Assembly (NCBI RefSeq): GCF_900110465.1
Contig: NZ_FODV01000009.1
Location: 62,001 to 126,000 of the forward strand
Reading direction: 5' to 3'
DNA: 64,000 nucleotides
Source: Halogranum amylolyticum
GTDB lineage: Archaea > Halobacteriota > Halobacteria > Halobacteriales > Haloferacaceae
The number at the start of each line of letters is the position of its first letter. The first letter of the stretch is position 1. Shown here piece after piece: positions 36,553 through 45,248 of this stretch. The notes under the pieces were generated by a model. The model had not been told where the DNA came from and did no database searches. It saw only the letters and a list, made by a program, of their open reading frames with translations. The position numbers were made by a program, and so were the translations under genes.

Positions 36553-37878
36553 TCAGTTGTCGAAGGGGTTCGTCAGTTCGACCGTCTCCGCGCGGTCCGG
36601 GCCGACGCCGACGGCGTACACGGGCGCGCCGACCTCGTCGCTGACGTAGTCGAGGTAGTCGCGGGCGGCCGCCGGGATGGCGTCGTAGCCGTCGTCGGCG
36701 ACCTCGGTCCAGTCGACTTCGGGCCACGTGTCGAACTCCTTCAGGACGGGTTCGCAGTCGCCCCAGCGTTCGGTCGTCGCGGGCATCGTCTTCAGCTCCT
36801 CGCCGTCGAGGTCGTAGGCGTGGCCGACCTTGATCTCGTCGAGGCCGGCCAGCACGTCGAGGTGGTTGACGGCGATACCGGTGAACCCGTTGACGCGGGC
36901 GGCGTGACGGAGCATCGGCATGTCGAGCCAGCCGATCCGGCGCGGCCGACCCGTGACGGTGCCGAACTCGCCGCCCTTCTCGCGGATGTAGTCGGCGAGG
37001 TCCTCGTCGTCGCCGGTCAGTTCGGTCGGGAGCGGACCGGTGCCAACGCGCGAGAGGTAGGCCTTGACGATACCGACGACCTCACCCTGTCCGACGACGG
37101 TCGGGCCGACACCGCTGCCAGTGGACGCGCCGCCTGCGGTCGGGTTCGAGGAGGTGACGTACGGGTAGATGCCGTGGTCGATGTCGATCGACGTCCCCTG
37201 TGCACCCTCGAACATGAGGTTCGCCCCGTCGTCGAGCCGCTCGCCGAGGTAGTCGCCGGCGTTGACGGTCATGTCCTCCGACTGGAACCGCTCGCCGATC
37301 TCCTTGTACTCCTCGTAGAGAGCGTCGACGTCGAACTCCTCGCCCGTCTCGATGCCGAACACCTGCTCGGCGAGCGCCTTCTTCTGCGGGACGACGTACT
37401 CGAGTCGCTCACGGAGCACCTCGGGGTCGAGCAGGTCGCCGGCGCGGATGCCGCGCCGACCGGCCTTGTCCTCGTAGGTCGGACCGATGCCGCGGCCCGT
37501 CGTGCCCGCGTCGAGACTCGAGTCGCTCTTCGCCTCCTCCTCGATGCCGTCGAGAACGCGGTGGTACGGCATGATGATGTGGGCGCGTCGAGCGACGCGT
37601 ACGTCGGGGTCCAGACCCCGCTCGCGTAGCTGGTCGAGCTCGTCGAACAGCGTCCGCGGGTTGACGACACAGCCGTTGCCGAGGATGCCCACCTTGTCGC
37701 GGACGGCACCGCTCGGTACGAGCGAGAGCTTGTACTCCTCGCCACCTTCGACGACGGTGTGGCCGGCGTTGTCGCCGCCCTGATACCGGACGACGATGTC
37801 GGCGTCTCCGCCCCAGAGGTCGACGAGTGCACCTTTGCCCTCGTCACCGAGCTGAGAGCCGACGATAGTTACGGTCAT
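36553..37878 (-). CDS. purA: Adenylosuccinate synthase
   Basis: 441 residues. The GTP loop and catalytic Asp are in GSQLGDEGKGALVDLWGGD; NAGHTVV and the IMP loop with TGRGIGPTYEDKAGRRGIRA are present, as is the switch loop near TGRPRRIGWLDMPMLRH. It joins IMP and aspartate (GTP-dependent), the first step to AMP. Start at 37878 preferred over one eight codons earlier; a TATA-like TTTAGTA lies about 30 bases upstream. Confidence 0.96.
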   Translation of the reverse strand: MTVTIVGSQLGDEGKGALVDLWGGDADIVVRYQGGDNAGHTVVEGGEEYKLSLVPSGAVRDKVGILGNGCVVNPRTLFDELDQLRERGLDPDVRVARRAHIIMPYHRVLDGIEEEAKSDSSLDAGTTGRGIGPTYEDKAGRRGIRAGDLLDPEVLRERLEYVVPQKKALAEQVFGIETGEEFDVDALYEEYKEIGERFQSEDMTVNAGDYLGERLDDGANLMFEGAQGTSIDIDHGIYPYVTSSNPTAGGASTGSGVGPTVVGQGEVVGIVKAYLSRVGTGPLPTELTGDDEDLADYIREKGGEFGTVTGRPRRIGWLDMPMLRHAARVNGFTGIAVNHLDVLAGLDEIKVGHAYDLDGEELKTMPATTERWGDCEPVLKEFDTWPEVDWTEVADDGYDAIPAAARDYLDYVSDEVGAPVYAVGVGPDRAETVELTNPFDN

Positions 37879-38097
37879 ATCCGCCGCTTGCTTCTGTCTC
37901 ACCTACTAAACCGGTTACGGTCCTCGGCCGTGAGCTATACACGTCTGTGTGGTTTCGTGTTTAGACACCAGAGAGACTACACAGGCTCGTGTATCACTCT
38001 CCGGTCGTGCCCGTCGTCACGATCGCTAACCCGAAGTGTTAACTCCACTCATGAGAAACGTCAGAATCAGTCGTCGCGTCGTCGTCTCCGACAGCAA

Positions 38098-38108
38098 CTT
38101 TTAAAACC
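38098..38108 (+). promoter_or_regulatory. TATA-like box of small regulator gene
   Basis: CTTTTAAAACC at 38098-38108 lies 25-35 bases before the ATG at 38133. It is the strongest TATA-like element in the window and is followed by A-rich sequence, consistent with a leaderless strong promoter. Confidence 0.55.
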
Positions 38109-38132
38109 CTAAAAGACAAGTTAACAAATGGC

Positions 38133-38438
38133 ATGATAGACCGACTTGAGAAGGAAGTGGATATGCTTGAACGCCACTTGCAGGTCCTGAAGATGGTCAT
38201 TGAGAGTGAACCGATCGGCATCGTCAAGATGTCGAACGAGACGGGCTACCCGCACCACAAGGTGCGATACAGTCTGCGCGTGCTCGAGGAGGAGAACCTC
38301 ATCGAGCCGTCGAGTCAGGGTGCGATCACGACCGAGCGCACCGCCGAGTTCGTCGACGAGCTCGACGACAAACTCGACGACATCGTCGACAAGCTCGGCT
38401 CGATGCGCATCGAGGACGCCGCAGAGATCGAAAGCTAA
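38133..38438 (+). CDS. Conserved archaeal winged-helix protein
   Basis: 101 residues. A short coiled lead (MIDRLEKEVDMLERHLQVLK), then a winged-helix domain with recognition helix GYPHHKVRYSLRVLEEENLI and a helical C-terminus EFVDELDDKLDDIVDKLGSM suited to dimerisation. It sits divergently beside purA. An out-of-frame ATG five bases upstream (38128) is ignored. Probably a DNA-binding regulator; target unknown. Confidence 0.8.
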   Translation: MIDRLEKEVDMLERHLQVLKMVIESEPIGIVKMSNETGYPHHKVRYSLRVLEEENLIEPSSQGAITTERTAEFVDELDDKLDDIVDKLGSMRIEDAAEIES

Positions 38439-38457
38439 CCTCGCAAGTGGGAGGGGC

Positions 38458-40707
38458 TTAGAGCTCCGGCACGTTCAGGTGGAAGTCCCCGTTCCGAGTT
38501 TCGACTAAACAGAGATGGAACCCCTGTTTTCTAGATAGCTTCACGAAACTCTTCCGTCGCCCGCGACTGAGCAGTCCCCCGCCGGTCGCGTCGGCGGCGG
38601 TCTCCAGCGCGGCCGGCTCGAAGTAACTCGCCGTGACGAGGAACGCCGCCCCGAGCGACTCGTTGGACTCGCGGAGGCGACTCGCGTTCTCGATGAGCGA
38701 CGTCATCGTCTCCTCGGTGGCCGGGTCGCGCGAGTCGTTGACGTTGGCGACGACCAGCGGGTTCCCCATCCGGTCGCGTAGCACCACGTCGAACGTCTGC
38801 TGTTCGCGGTGTTCCTCGCCGCCGTCGGTGTACTTCAGCGTCACGTCGCCGTGTATCTCCGCCCGGTCCACCTTCGGGATCGCGTCGAACAGTTCGTCGA
38901 GATGTCCCTGGTTACCCGTCTCGCGGATCTCGTACAGTAGGTCCTCGACGGCCCACCGGACGAACCCGTACTCGATGCTGTCGTGGAGGAACGTCTCGTA
39001 GGAGTCGCCGTCGACGACGACGCCGTCGGTCTCGAACCCGGTGTGGTGTTCGAGTCTGAGGTTCTCGTTGACCGCGGCGCGCTCGCTCTCGCCCTCGTGG
39101 GCCTTCTCCAGCGTGCCGCCGCTCTTCGTGCCGTACCGGACGAACAGGTTGGTGCCGTCGAGCGCTGCCTCGGCCGACATCGACTCGGTCGCCGTCTGCG
39201 GTGCCGACGACGCCGACGACTCCGAGCGGGCCGCCTCTAGCTCGGTCTCGAGCCGTTCGACCTCGGCTTCGAGTTCCGAGACGCGCGACTGGAGGCGCTC
39301 GACCTCCTCGCGGTAGTCGTCGCGCTCGGCGGCGACGCGCTCGCGGGCCGTCTCGAGTTCTTCCTTCGCCTCCGTCGCCGCCTGCAACTGCGCTTCGAGT
39401 CGGTCGACGTCGCCGCGCTGTGACTCTCCCTCCTCGTTCGGCCGTTGTTCCGGTCGGGCCGCCGACTGCGCGTCCGGTCGGCGTCGTTGTTGCGTCGACG
39501 ACTGTGACCTCTGCCGCCGTCGTTTTCGCGCCCGTTGGCTGATCGCTGCCGACGAAGGGGACGTGGCGTCGGAGTCCTCTGCGTCTCCCGTCCCGCTCTC
39601 CTTCGGGTCGAGCGCCGGGATCGACGTCGCCTCGCGCCACTCGGCTTCCTCCGAGAAAACGTCCTCGTCGGCGTCCGAGGGCGTCGAGGCGACCGTCGTG
39701 TCTGCCGACGCGTCGTCCACGGCGGCGTCGTCGGTGAACGGGGGGGTCCGATCCTCGTGTGCCGACTCGGCGGCCGCCTCCGGTACCGGCTCGGGCGTCG
39801 ACGCCGACTCCCCTGCGATCGAGTCGGCCCCACCGACGGGGTCCGACTGGTCGGCCGCCGCTCGGGGGACGTCCGTCGGCTCCGCCGGCGTCGTCTCGCC
39901 GTCGTCCGCTCTCTCGGACCTCTCGGTCGCCGTCTCCGCCGGAACTTCGTCGTCGGAGACCGTATCGCCCGGGTCTGGTTCGTCTCTCGGCGCGTCGCGT
40001 GCGACGTCGGCAGTCGACGTCCGTTCGTCTGCCTCGGCAGCGACGTCCGACTCGGCCGCGGGGGAATCGGCGTCGGAACTCGCCTCGCCCGGCGCGTCGG
40101 GGGCGTTCGACGCGTCGGTCGCGTCCCGGTCGACGGCGGCGCTTCCCGTCGGTTCGTCGCGCCGTGGCGGTTCGGGTAGCTCGACGATGTCGACGCTCGC
40201 CTCGTTGACGCGGTAGATCCCCACCTCGTCGTCGGCGCGCTCGAACGCCTCCTCGCCCGCCAGCAGCGTCCGGTTGTTGCCGACGAAGGCGACGCTCATC
40301 GACTTGCCGCCGTAGTAGACGACGTAGTAGTCGCCCGAGAGGACGTTCTCGGAGAGTTCGACGTACCCCGTGAAGTTACCCGAGGAGAGCGTCGCGTCCG
40401 CCGCCGAGAGCGGCGTGTCGTTGGAGTAGTACTTCGCTCGCGTCTCGCTGTCGCCGGCCTGCATCGCGTACAACAGCGGCAGCGCCGGGTCCGGCGCGCG
40501 ATACGCGGTCGCCTCCGCGTCCGCGAACGCCTCGATATCGCCGTCGAAGACGCCGATGACCTTCCCGTTGAGTACGAACGCCCAGACCGACCCCTCGCTG
40601 ACGGCACCGGTGAACTCCCGGTCGGCGAGGTCGTGGAGAGCGCCGTAGCCACCCGAAACGGGCGTCGACTCCCACTCGGCGACGACGTCGATTATGTCAC
40701 TGTCCAT
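38458..40707 (-). CDS. Large haloarchaeal protein with coiled coil and nuclease-like C-terminus
   Basis: 749 residues. Residues 1-175 form an alpha/beta domain (LHDLADREFTGAVSEGSVWA; YYVVYYGGKSMSVAFVGNN). Residues 175-430 are highly acidic Asp/Glu/Ser/Ala low complexity. A coiled coil follows at about 435-510. The C-terminal 220 residues have an alternating beta pattern: LKYTDGGEEHREQQTFDVVL then MGNPLVVANVNDSRDPATEE, resembling the PD-(D/E)xK core but with V-A-N-V-N where the ExK would be. Another helix-strand pair closes the fold (SRKQGFHLCLVETRNGDFHL). Likely a scaffold or DNA/stress-related protein; function unknown. Confidence 0.75.
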   Translation of the reverse strand: MDSDIIDVVAEWESTPVSGGYGALHDLADREFTGAVSEGSVWAFVLNGKVIGVFDGDIEAFADAEATAYRAPDPALPLLYAMQAGDSETRAKYYSNDTPLSAADATLSSGNFTGYVELSENVLSGDYYVVYYGGKSMSVAFVGNNRTLLAGEEAFERADDEVGIYRVNEASVDIVELPEPPRRDEPTGSAAVDRDATDASNAPDAPGEASSDADSPAAESDVAAEADERTSTADVARDAPRDEPDPGDTVSDDEVPAETATERSERADDGETTPAEPTDVPRAAADQSDPVGGADSIAGESASTPEPVPEAAAESAHEDRTPPFTDDAAVDDASADTTVASTPSDADEDVFSEEAEWREATSIPALDPKESGTGDAEDSDATSPSSAAISQRARKRRRQRSQSSTQQRRRPDAQSAARPEQRPNEEGESQRGDVDRLEAQLQAATEAKEELETARERVAAERDDYREEVERLQSRVSELEAEVERLETELEAARSESSASSAPQTATESMSAEAALDGTNLFVRYGTKSGGTLEKAHEGESERAAVNENLRLEHHTGFETDGVVVDGDSYETFLHDSIEYGFVRWAVEDLLYEIRETGNQGHLDELFDAIPKVDRAEIHGDVTLKYTDGGEEHREQQTFDVVLRDRMGNPLVVANVNDSRDPATEETMTSLIENASRLRESNESLGAAFLVTASYFEPAALETAADATGGGLLSRGRRKSFVKLSRKQGFHLCLVETRNGDFHLNVPEL

Positions 40708-40845
40708 TTGTCACTATGTCCCGTCAACCTGACTAAATAGTTTCCGGCACGGATATGATGAATTTCAGATAGCTTCGGCGGTCGTTCGCGACGGAGTCAG
40801 CCCACTCGGCGGTAGCTCTTTCTCCGCCCCGTCCGACGGTCGACC

Positions 40846-41736
40846 GTGTCTCGTCCCGAGGAGTTCTCCTTTCGACGCTATCTCGCCGCCAAGCGGACGG
40901 TCGACGACCGGGCGCTCCACCGGCCGACGCTCGACCGCCTGACCGAGACCGTCGCCGGTCGCGACCCGCTCGCCGTGATCGAAGTCGCCGCCGGCGTCGG
41001 AACCGGTCTCCAGCGGCTGCTCGCGTGGGACCGTCTGCCCGACCGGCTCGACTACACGCTCCTCGACCGCGACGCCACGAACGTCGACGCCGCCCGTAAA
41101 CGACTGTCGTCGTGGGCGAGCGACGTCGGCTACGCCGTCACCCGGCGCGACGGGACGCTCGAACTCGCCCGCGGGAGCGAGTCGGTCGTCATCCGCTTCG
41201 AGACGGCCGACGCACTGGCGTACGCGGATCAGGTCGACGGACGGTTCGACCTCCTCGTCGGGCAGGCGTTTCTCGATCTCGTGGACCTCGCGGACGGTCT
41301 TCCCGCACTCTTCGACCTCGTCGCCGACGGCGGACTCGCGTACTTCCCGATCACGTTCGACGGCGTGACGGCGTTCTCGCCGACGCCCGACCCCGAACTG
41401 GAACGGCGCGTCCTCGACGCCTACCACGCGACGATGGACGCGCCGGACCGCGCCGGCGGGAGCACGACCGGTCGGGAACTGCTGGCCGCCGTCCCCGAGG
41501 CGGGCGGAGAGGTCGTCGCCGCCGGTGGGTCGGACTGGGTCGTCCACCCGCCGTACCCTGTCGACGAGGCGTACTTCCTCCACCACCTCGTCGACACCGT
41601 CGCCGGCGCGGTCGACGGCGACGTCGACGACGCCGACCGGCGGACGTGGGCCGCGGACCGACACGACGCCGTCGCTTCCGGTGAGTTGCGGTTCCTCGCG
41701 CACAACGTCGACGTTCTCGCCCGAGTCGTTCGGTGA
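40846..41736 (+). CDS. SAM-dependent methyltransferase-like protein
   Basis: 296 residues from a GTG start. Class I methyltransferase: motif I AVIEVAAGVGTGLQRLLAWD (a variant of GxGxG), motif II YTLLDRDATNVDAARKRL, and motif IV-like FDLLVGQAFLDLVDLADGLP. C-terminal half carries PPYPVDEAYFLHHLVDTVAG. Substrate unknown. Convergent with a CDP-alcohol phosphatidyltransferase, so a lipid or headgroup methylation role is possible but only by position. Confidence 0.78.
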   Translation: MSRPEEFSFRRYLAAKRTVDDRALHRPTLDRLTETVAGRDPLAVIEVAAGVGTGLQRLLAWDRLPDRLDYTLLDRDATNVDAARKRLSSWASDVGYAVTRRDGTLELARGSESVVIRFETADALAYADQVDGRFDLLVGQAFLDLVDLADGLPALFDLVADGGLAYFPITFDGVTAFSPTPDPELERRVLDAYHATMDAPDRAGGSTTGRELLAAVPEAGGEVVAAGGSDWVVHPPYPVDEAYFLHHLVDTVAGAVDGDVDDADRRTWAADRHDAVASGELRFLAHNVDVLARVVR

Positions 41737-41863
41737 CGTCCGCGCCGCCGTCGACCGCCGAGTCTCAGAGGGAGTGTCGTCGAGCTCGATAGCCTTCTCC
41801 CGTAAAAACCGACGACAGGAACCGGCCGGGCTCGCCGTGCTCCGGCTGGCTACGATAACCCGA

Positions 41864-42706
41864 TCAGTCTACGGTCCGTTCGCCGGAGTCGCTCCCCGCG
41901 TCGCCGTCTCTCGCTTCGTCGACGAGCCGCCCGGAGACGTAGAGCCAGTCGCGGCCGAAGCCGAGGAGGAGCGCGCCGCCGAAGAGTGCTGCGCCCCACC
42001 GTCCCAGTGCGGGCGAGACGACCGGCGTGAGCGCGGCGGCGACGAACGCCATCTGCAGGCCGGCGAGCAGCCGTCTGCTCGTCCGCGGCGGGAGGTCGGC
42101 CACGGGGAGCGCCCGGTGCTCGCGGAGGCGGACGGCAGCGACGAAGGCGTAGCGGGCGAGGCCGACGGTGAGATACCACCACGGGAGCTGCCCGGCCGCC
42201 ATCGCGACGACGGGAGCGACGAGCAGGCCGGCGGCGTCGAACGCCACGTCGAGCCGCTCGCCGAGGGCGGTCGTACGGCCGAGTCGGCGGGCGAGCGCGC
42301 CGTCGACGGCGTCGAGCGCGGCGGCCAGCCCGTACAGCAGCGCCGGCAGCCACGCGAGCAGCACGCCGCGTTCGGTCCACGCGAGGAGAATGAACCCGGC
42401 GACCCACGCGAGCAGCACACCCCGAGCGAGCGTGACGAGGTTGGGGAGACCGAACCAGTCGGCCGGCATCGCGTCGGCTTCGGGCGGCCGGTTGTCGTCG
42501 AACCCGGCGACGAGACGGCCGAACACGCCCACGAGCGTCGCGATCGCGAGCGTCCCCCACCGGAGGGCGGCAGCGGTGCCGACGAGCCGCGCGAGGCCTC
42601 CCCCGACGACGACCGTCGCCACGACGGCGACGACGGCGAGAACGAGCGTCCGCCGCCACAGCCCGCGCCGGTGGCTCTGCGGCTCCGCTCGTGAAGAACG
42701 GTTCAC
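41864..42706 (-). CDS. CDP-alcohol phosphatidyltransferase
   Basis: 280 residues from a GTG start. The family signature is complete: DG-AL-AR-(8 residues)-G-ERL-D-VAF-D, found as DGALARRLGRTTALGERLDV then AFDAAG. About eight membrane helices. These enzymes transfer a phospho-diether lipid from CDP to glycerol, inositol or serine; the acceptor cannot be told. Two extra N-terminal helices make it longer than typical archaeal PgsA. Confidence 0.9.
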   Translation of the reverse strand: MNRSSRAEPQSHRRGLWRRTLVLAVVAVVATVVVGGGLARLVGTAAALRWGTLAIATLVGVFGRLVAGFDDNRPPEADAMPADWFGLPNLVTLARGVLLAWVAGFILLAWTERGVLLAWLPALLYGLAAALDAVDGALARRLGRTTALGERLDVAFDAAGLLVAPVVAMAAGQLPWWYLTVGLARYAFVAAVRLREHRALPVADLPPRTSRRLLAGLQMAFVAAALTPVVSPALGRWGAALFGGALLLGFGRDWLYVSGRLVDEARDGDAGSDSGERTVD

Positions 42707-42822
42707 AGCCGAGAGACGGCGCGGTCGCTCTTAGTTCTACGGCGGTGGGTGGAGAAAAAGACGTGTCGGATCGGTCGAACCAGTCGAACCAGTCGACCCG
42801 GTCGGATCGGTCGGCGACGTGC

Positions 42823-43029
42823 TCAGTCGTCGCCGTCGTCGTCCTCGTCGTCCTCGTCGTCGCGCATCTGGGCGAGTTTGCCGATGAGGTCCTCGTTTGA
42901 CGCGCCGGCCTCGAACTTCGACTCCCCGTCGTGGTCGTGTTCGTGGGTCGCGACCGCCTCGCTCTCGTCGAGGTCGGCACTACTCTGCTGGTTCTCCTGT
43001 TCGGACTCGTCGTAGCTGCCAAATCCCAT
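42823..43029 (-). CDS. DUF5786-type acidic small protein
   Basis: 68 residues, MGFGSYDESEQENQQSSADL, ending in a run of Asp/Glu. It matches a widespread conserved haloarchaeal small protein family with no known function. Extremely acidic; may be partly disordered. Confidence 0.75.
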   Translation of the reverse strand: MGFGSYDESEQENQQSSADLDESEAVATHEHDHDGESKFEAGASNEDLIGKLAQMRDDEDDEDDDGDD

Positions 43030-43134
43030 ACTGTACTCGTAGCGGTCTACACCTATAACGCCCCGGGTTCACCGGAACGGTGGGACGTAGTGGCACCACG
43101 CAACTTATCACGCTGGCCGCCGCTCCACGGATAG

Positions 43135-43713
43135 ATGTCTCGCCGACAGCCGTCGAACGCGCCCGTCGTCGCCCGTTTGGCCGGTCACGCCGCACCCGTC
43201 GTCACCCTCGGAGCGATCCTGCTCGCGACGGTCGTCTCCGACACGTTCGCGTGGACCGACAGCGCCCTCTCGGATCTCGGCGTGGCGGCCGCTACCGCGC
43301 CGCTGTTCAACGGCGGTCTCGTCGTCGGCGGACTGCTCGCCCTCCCGTTCGCCTACGCGCTGTGGGTCGACGGACGGGGACCGCTCGGCCGCCTCACGGC
43401 CGTCGCGTTCGCGCTCGCGGCGACGACGATGGGTCTCGTCGGCGTCTTCGTCAGCGGTCATCCGCTCCATCTCCCGGTCGCGCTCTCGTTTTACCTCCTC
43501 GTGACGGCGACGCTCGTCCTCGACGGGGTCGCACGCAGGACCCGGCGAGCGGGGCAACTCTCGGCGCTGCTCGGCGTCGCACATCTCGCCGGATGGGTCC
43601 TCTGGGTCAGCGGTTCTCGGTTCGGTACCGGACTCGCCGTCCCGGAGTTCGTCGGTGCGGTCGTCTTCGCCGCGTGGATGCTCGGACTGAGTCCGTCGGG
43701 CTCGTCGCGGTGA
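43135..43713 (+). CDS. DUF998 family membrane protein
   Basis: 192 residues with five to six membrane helices. The family hallmark DTFAWTDSALSDLGVAAATA (DxF(S/A)...SDLG) lies in the first loop, as in DUF998 proteins of archaea and bacteria. Function unknown. Divergent from the DUF5786 gene. Confidence 0.8.
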   Translation: MSRRQPSNAPVVARLAGHAAPVVTLGAILLATVVSDTFAWTDSALSDLGVAAATAPLFNGGLVVGGLLALPFAYALWVDGRGPLGRLTAVAFALAATTMGLVGVFVSGHPLHLPVALSFYLLVTATLVLDGVARRTRRAGQLSALLGVAHLAGWVLWVSGSRFGTGLAVPEFVGAVVFAAWMLGLSPSGSSR

Positions 43714-43729
43714 CTCGGCGACCCGTCGG

Positions 43730-43885
43730 TTCGGCGTCGACCTCGGCGGCGTGCTCCTCGGCCGAGAGGCGGGCGTCTGGATGTTCGCGGTCGTCGGCGG
43801 TGGTCTCGGACGCGTTCGTGCTCTCGTGTTCGTCCCGAGGAACGTCACGCTGGAACTGGAGACGAAGTTCGACGCCGAGGACTGA
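43730..43885 (+). pseudogene. Orphan C-terminal coding fragment
   Basis: In the frame starting TTC at 43730 the codons have strong haloarchaeal GC3 bias and read FGVDLGGVLLGREAGVWMFA through to a stop at 43883-43885. No credible start exists: upstream the frame enters the DUF998 gene in another phase. It may be the 3' remnant of a deleted gene or a small GTG-started protein. Family not recognised. Confidence 0.35.
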
Positions 43886-43961
43886 AACACTCCTACCCTC
43901 TACTAAAGGTTGTAAGTATTGGGCCACTCCGCTTAATGCCGCTAGACACGCAGCTTCAGGT

Positions 43962-44053
43962 GCGGTTCGACAACCGCCCGTCAAGGTCGGATGGTGTCGA
44001 ACCGTGGCATTCCGGCGTCCACGCAGTGCAGGTTCCACGGCCTGCACCCGTGG
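43962..44053 (+). ncRNA. Candidate structured RNA or inverted-repeat cluster
   Basis: Within a 431-base gap (43714-44144) without a complete gene. GGTTCGACA (43964-43972) pairs perfectly with TGTCGAACC (43995-44003), extending to an 11-pair stem with one G-U on the plus strand. Downstream GTGCAGG (44026-44032) pairs with CCTGCAC (44041-44047), and the loop bases CCACGG (44035-44040) match CCGTGG (44048-44053). Shorter stems GCGGTT/AACCGC and CGTGG/CCACG overlap these. The dense set of alternative stems suggests a structured RNA or a mobile-element end. Family and strand are not established; G-U pairing weakly favours plus. Confidence 0.4.
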
Positions 44054-44144
44054 ATTCGCTTCGACTCCGTGTTCTAAGGATGCTCTCTACCGACGCGAGC
44101 GTCGTCGCTCGACGCCGAAGTGGGCCAAAGAAGGGACCGCGCGT

Positions 44145-45011
44145 CTACTGCAGTGCGCCGCCGAGTTCTGCGCCGAAGTACAGCACGACGACGAGGAAGA
44201 TCCAGACGGCGTCGACGAAGTGCCAGTACATCGAGGCGGTCGTGACGGAGACGTGACGTTCGGCCGAGTACTGTCCGCGGAGCGCGCGGACGAACACGAT
44301 GCCGATGAGCACCGCACCGAGCGTCACGTGCAGCCCGTGCAGGCCGGTCAGTCCGAAGAAGGCCGAGGCGAAGATGCCCTCGGTGAGGGTGAACCCCTTG
44401 TGGACGATGAACTCGTAGTACTCGAGCACCTGGCCGCCGATGAAGACGGTCCCGAGCACGAGCGTCGAGAGCAGTCCGAGGATGAAGCTCCGGCGGCTCT
44501 CGTTACGGAGCGACACCTCCGCCCAGTGGAGCGTGAAACTCGACGCGACCAGCAGCGCGGTGTTAGCCAAGACGAGCGAACTCGTCAGTTCGGGGAGCCC
44601 TGCCGGCGGCCACGTCGCTCCTGCTCGAATGTAGAAGTAGTAGCTGAACAGCGCGCCGAACGTCCCGAGTTCGGAGCCGAGGAAGGCGATCATCCCCCAG
44701 CGGAGTCCGGACCCGTGGTCGTCGCTCGCACCGCGTTCCCAGAAGTTGACGATGAACGCGTGGTACAGCCACCCGTAGATACCGACGAGGAAGATCCCGA
44801 CGCTGGCGATGCCGACGGCCGGACCGGCGACGGGAGTGATGAGCGGGTCCTCACCGTTGCCGATGATGTACAACGCGGCGGCCAGGTAGATGCCTGCTCC
44901 ACCGATGGCGGTGACGAACGGCCACCAACTAGCCTCGCCGAACCCGCGCGGCCAGTCCTCGACGGCGGGGAGATGGTGTCCGTGGTCGTCGTGTGAATCT
45001 TCGGTACTCAT
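44145..45011 (-). CDS. coxC: Cytochrome c oxidase subunit III
   Basis: 288 residues with about seven membrane helices. Conserved parts include GWLYHAFIVNFWERG, RWGMIAFLGSELGTFGALFS, the HWAEVSLRN and FGLTGLHGLHVTLGAVLIGI motifs and the closing WHFVDAVWIFLVVVLYFGAE. It belongs to a heme-copper terminal oxidase; the other subunits are not in the window. ATG at 45011 preferred over one 28 codons earlier. A T-rich TATA-like patch (minus strand ATTTTTGG) lies about 27-34 bases upstream. Confidence 0.94.
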   Translation of the reverse strand: MSTEDSHDDHGHHLPAVEDWPRGFGEASWWPFVTAIGGAGIYLAAALYIIGNGEDPLITPVAGPAVGIASVGIFLVGIYGWLYHAFIVNFWERGASDDHGSGLRWGMIAFLGSELGTFGALFSYYFYIRAGATWPPAGLPELTSSLVLANTALLVASSFTLHWAEVSLRNESRRSFILGLLSTLVLGTVFIGGQVLEYYEFIVHKGFTLTEGIFASAFFGLTGLHGLHVTLGAVLIGIVFVRALRGQYSAERHVSVTTASMYWHFVDAVWIFLVVVLYFGAELGGALQ

Positions 45012-45248
45012 ACGCGTGGGTTCCAGTTCGACTACCAAAAATCCTCCCAAGCGCGTCGCCCGGAATCCGCGACGGAATGCGGCATATATTGCCACATCAC
45101 CTGGTACGATCGTCGTATTCGGCCGTCGTTCCGCAAGCTACACTTAGTCGACCGCCCGAGTTCGGATACGAACCTACGCCCGGGTCAAAAGAGACAATAC
45201 CGTCCTGCCGTAATCTCTGCCGTTGGCTCGGTGCACACTCATCAACTC

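Noticed and set aside
43714..44144. IS200/IS605 TnpB gene or haloarchaeal SRP/RNase P RNA in the gap
   Set aside because: No TnpB catalytic motifs or zinc finger can be read, and the length and stems do not match SRP or RNase P RNA. The candidate structured segment is kept only as a finding.
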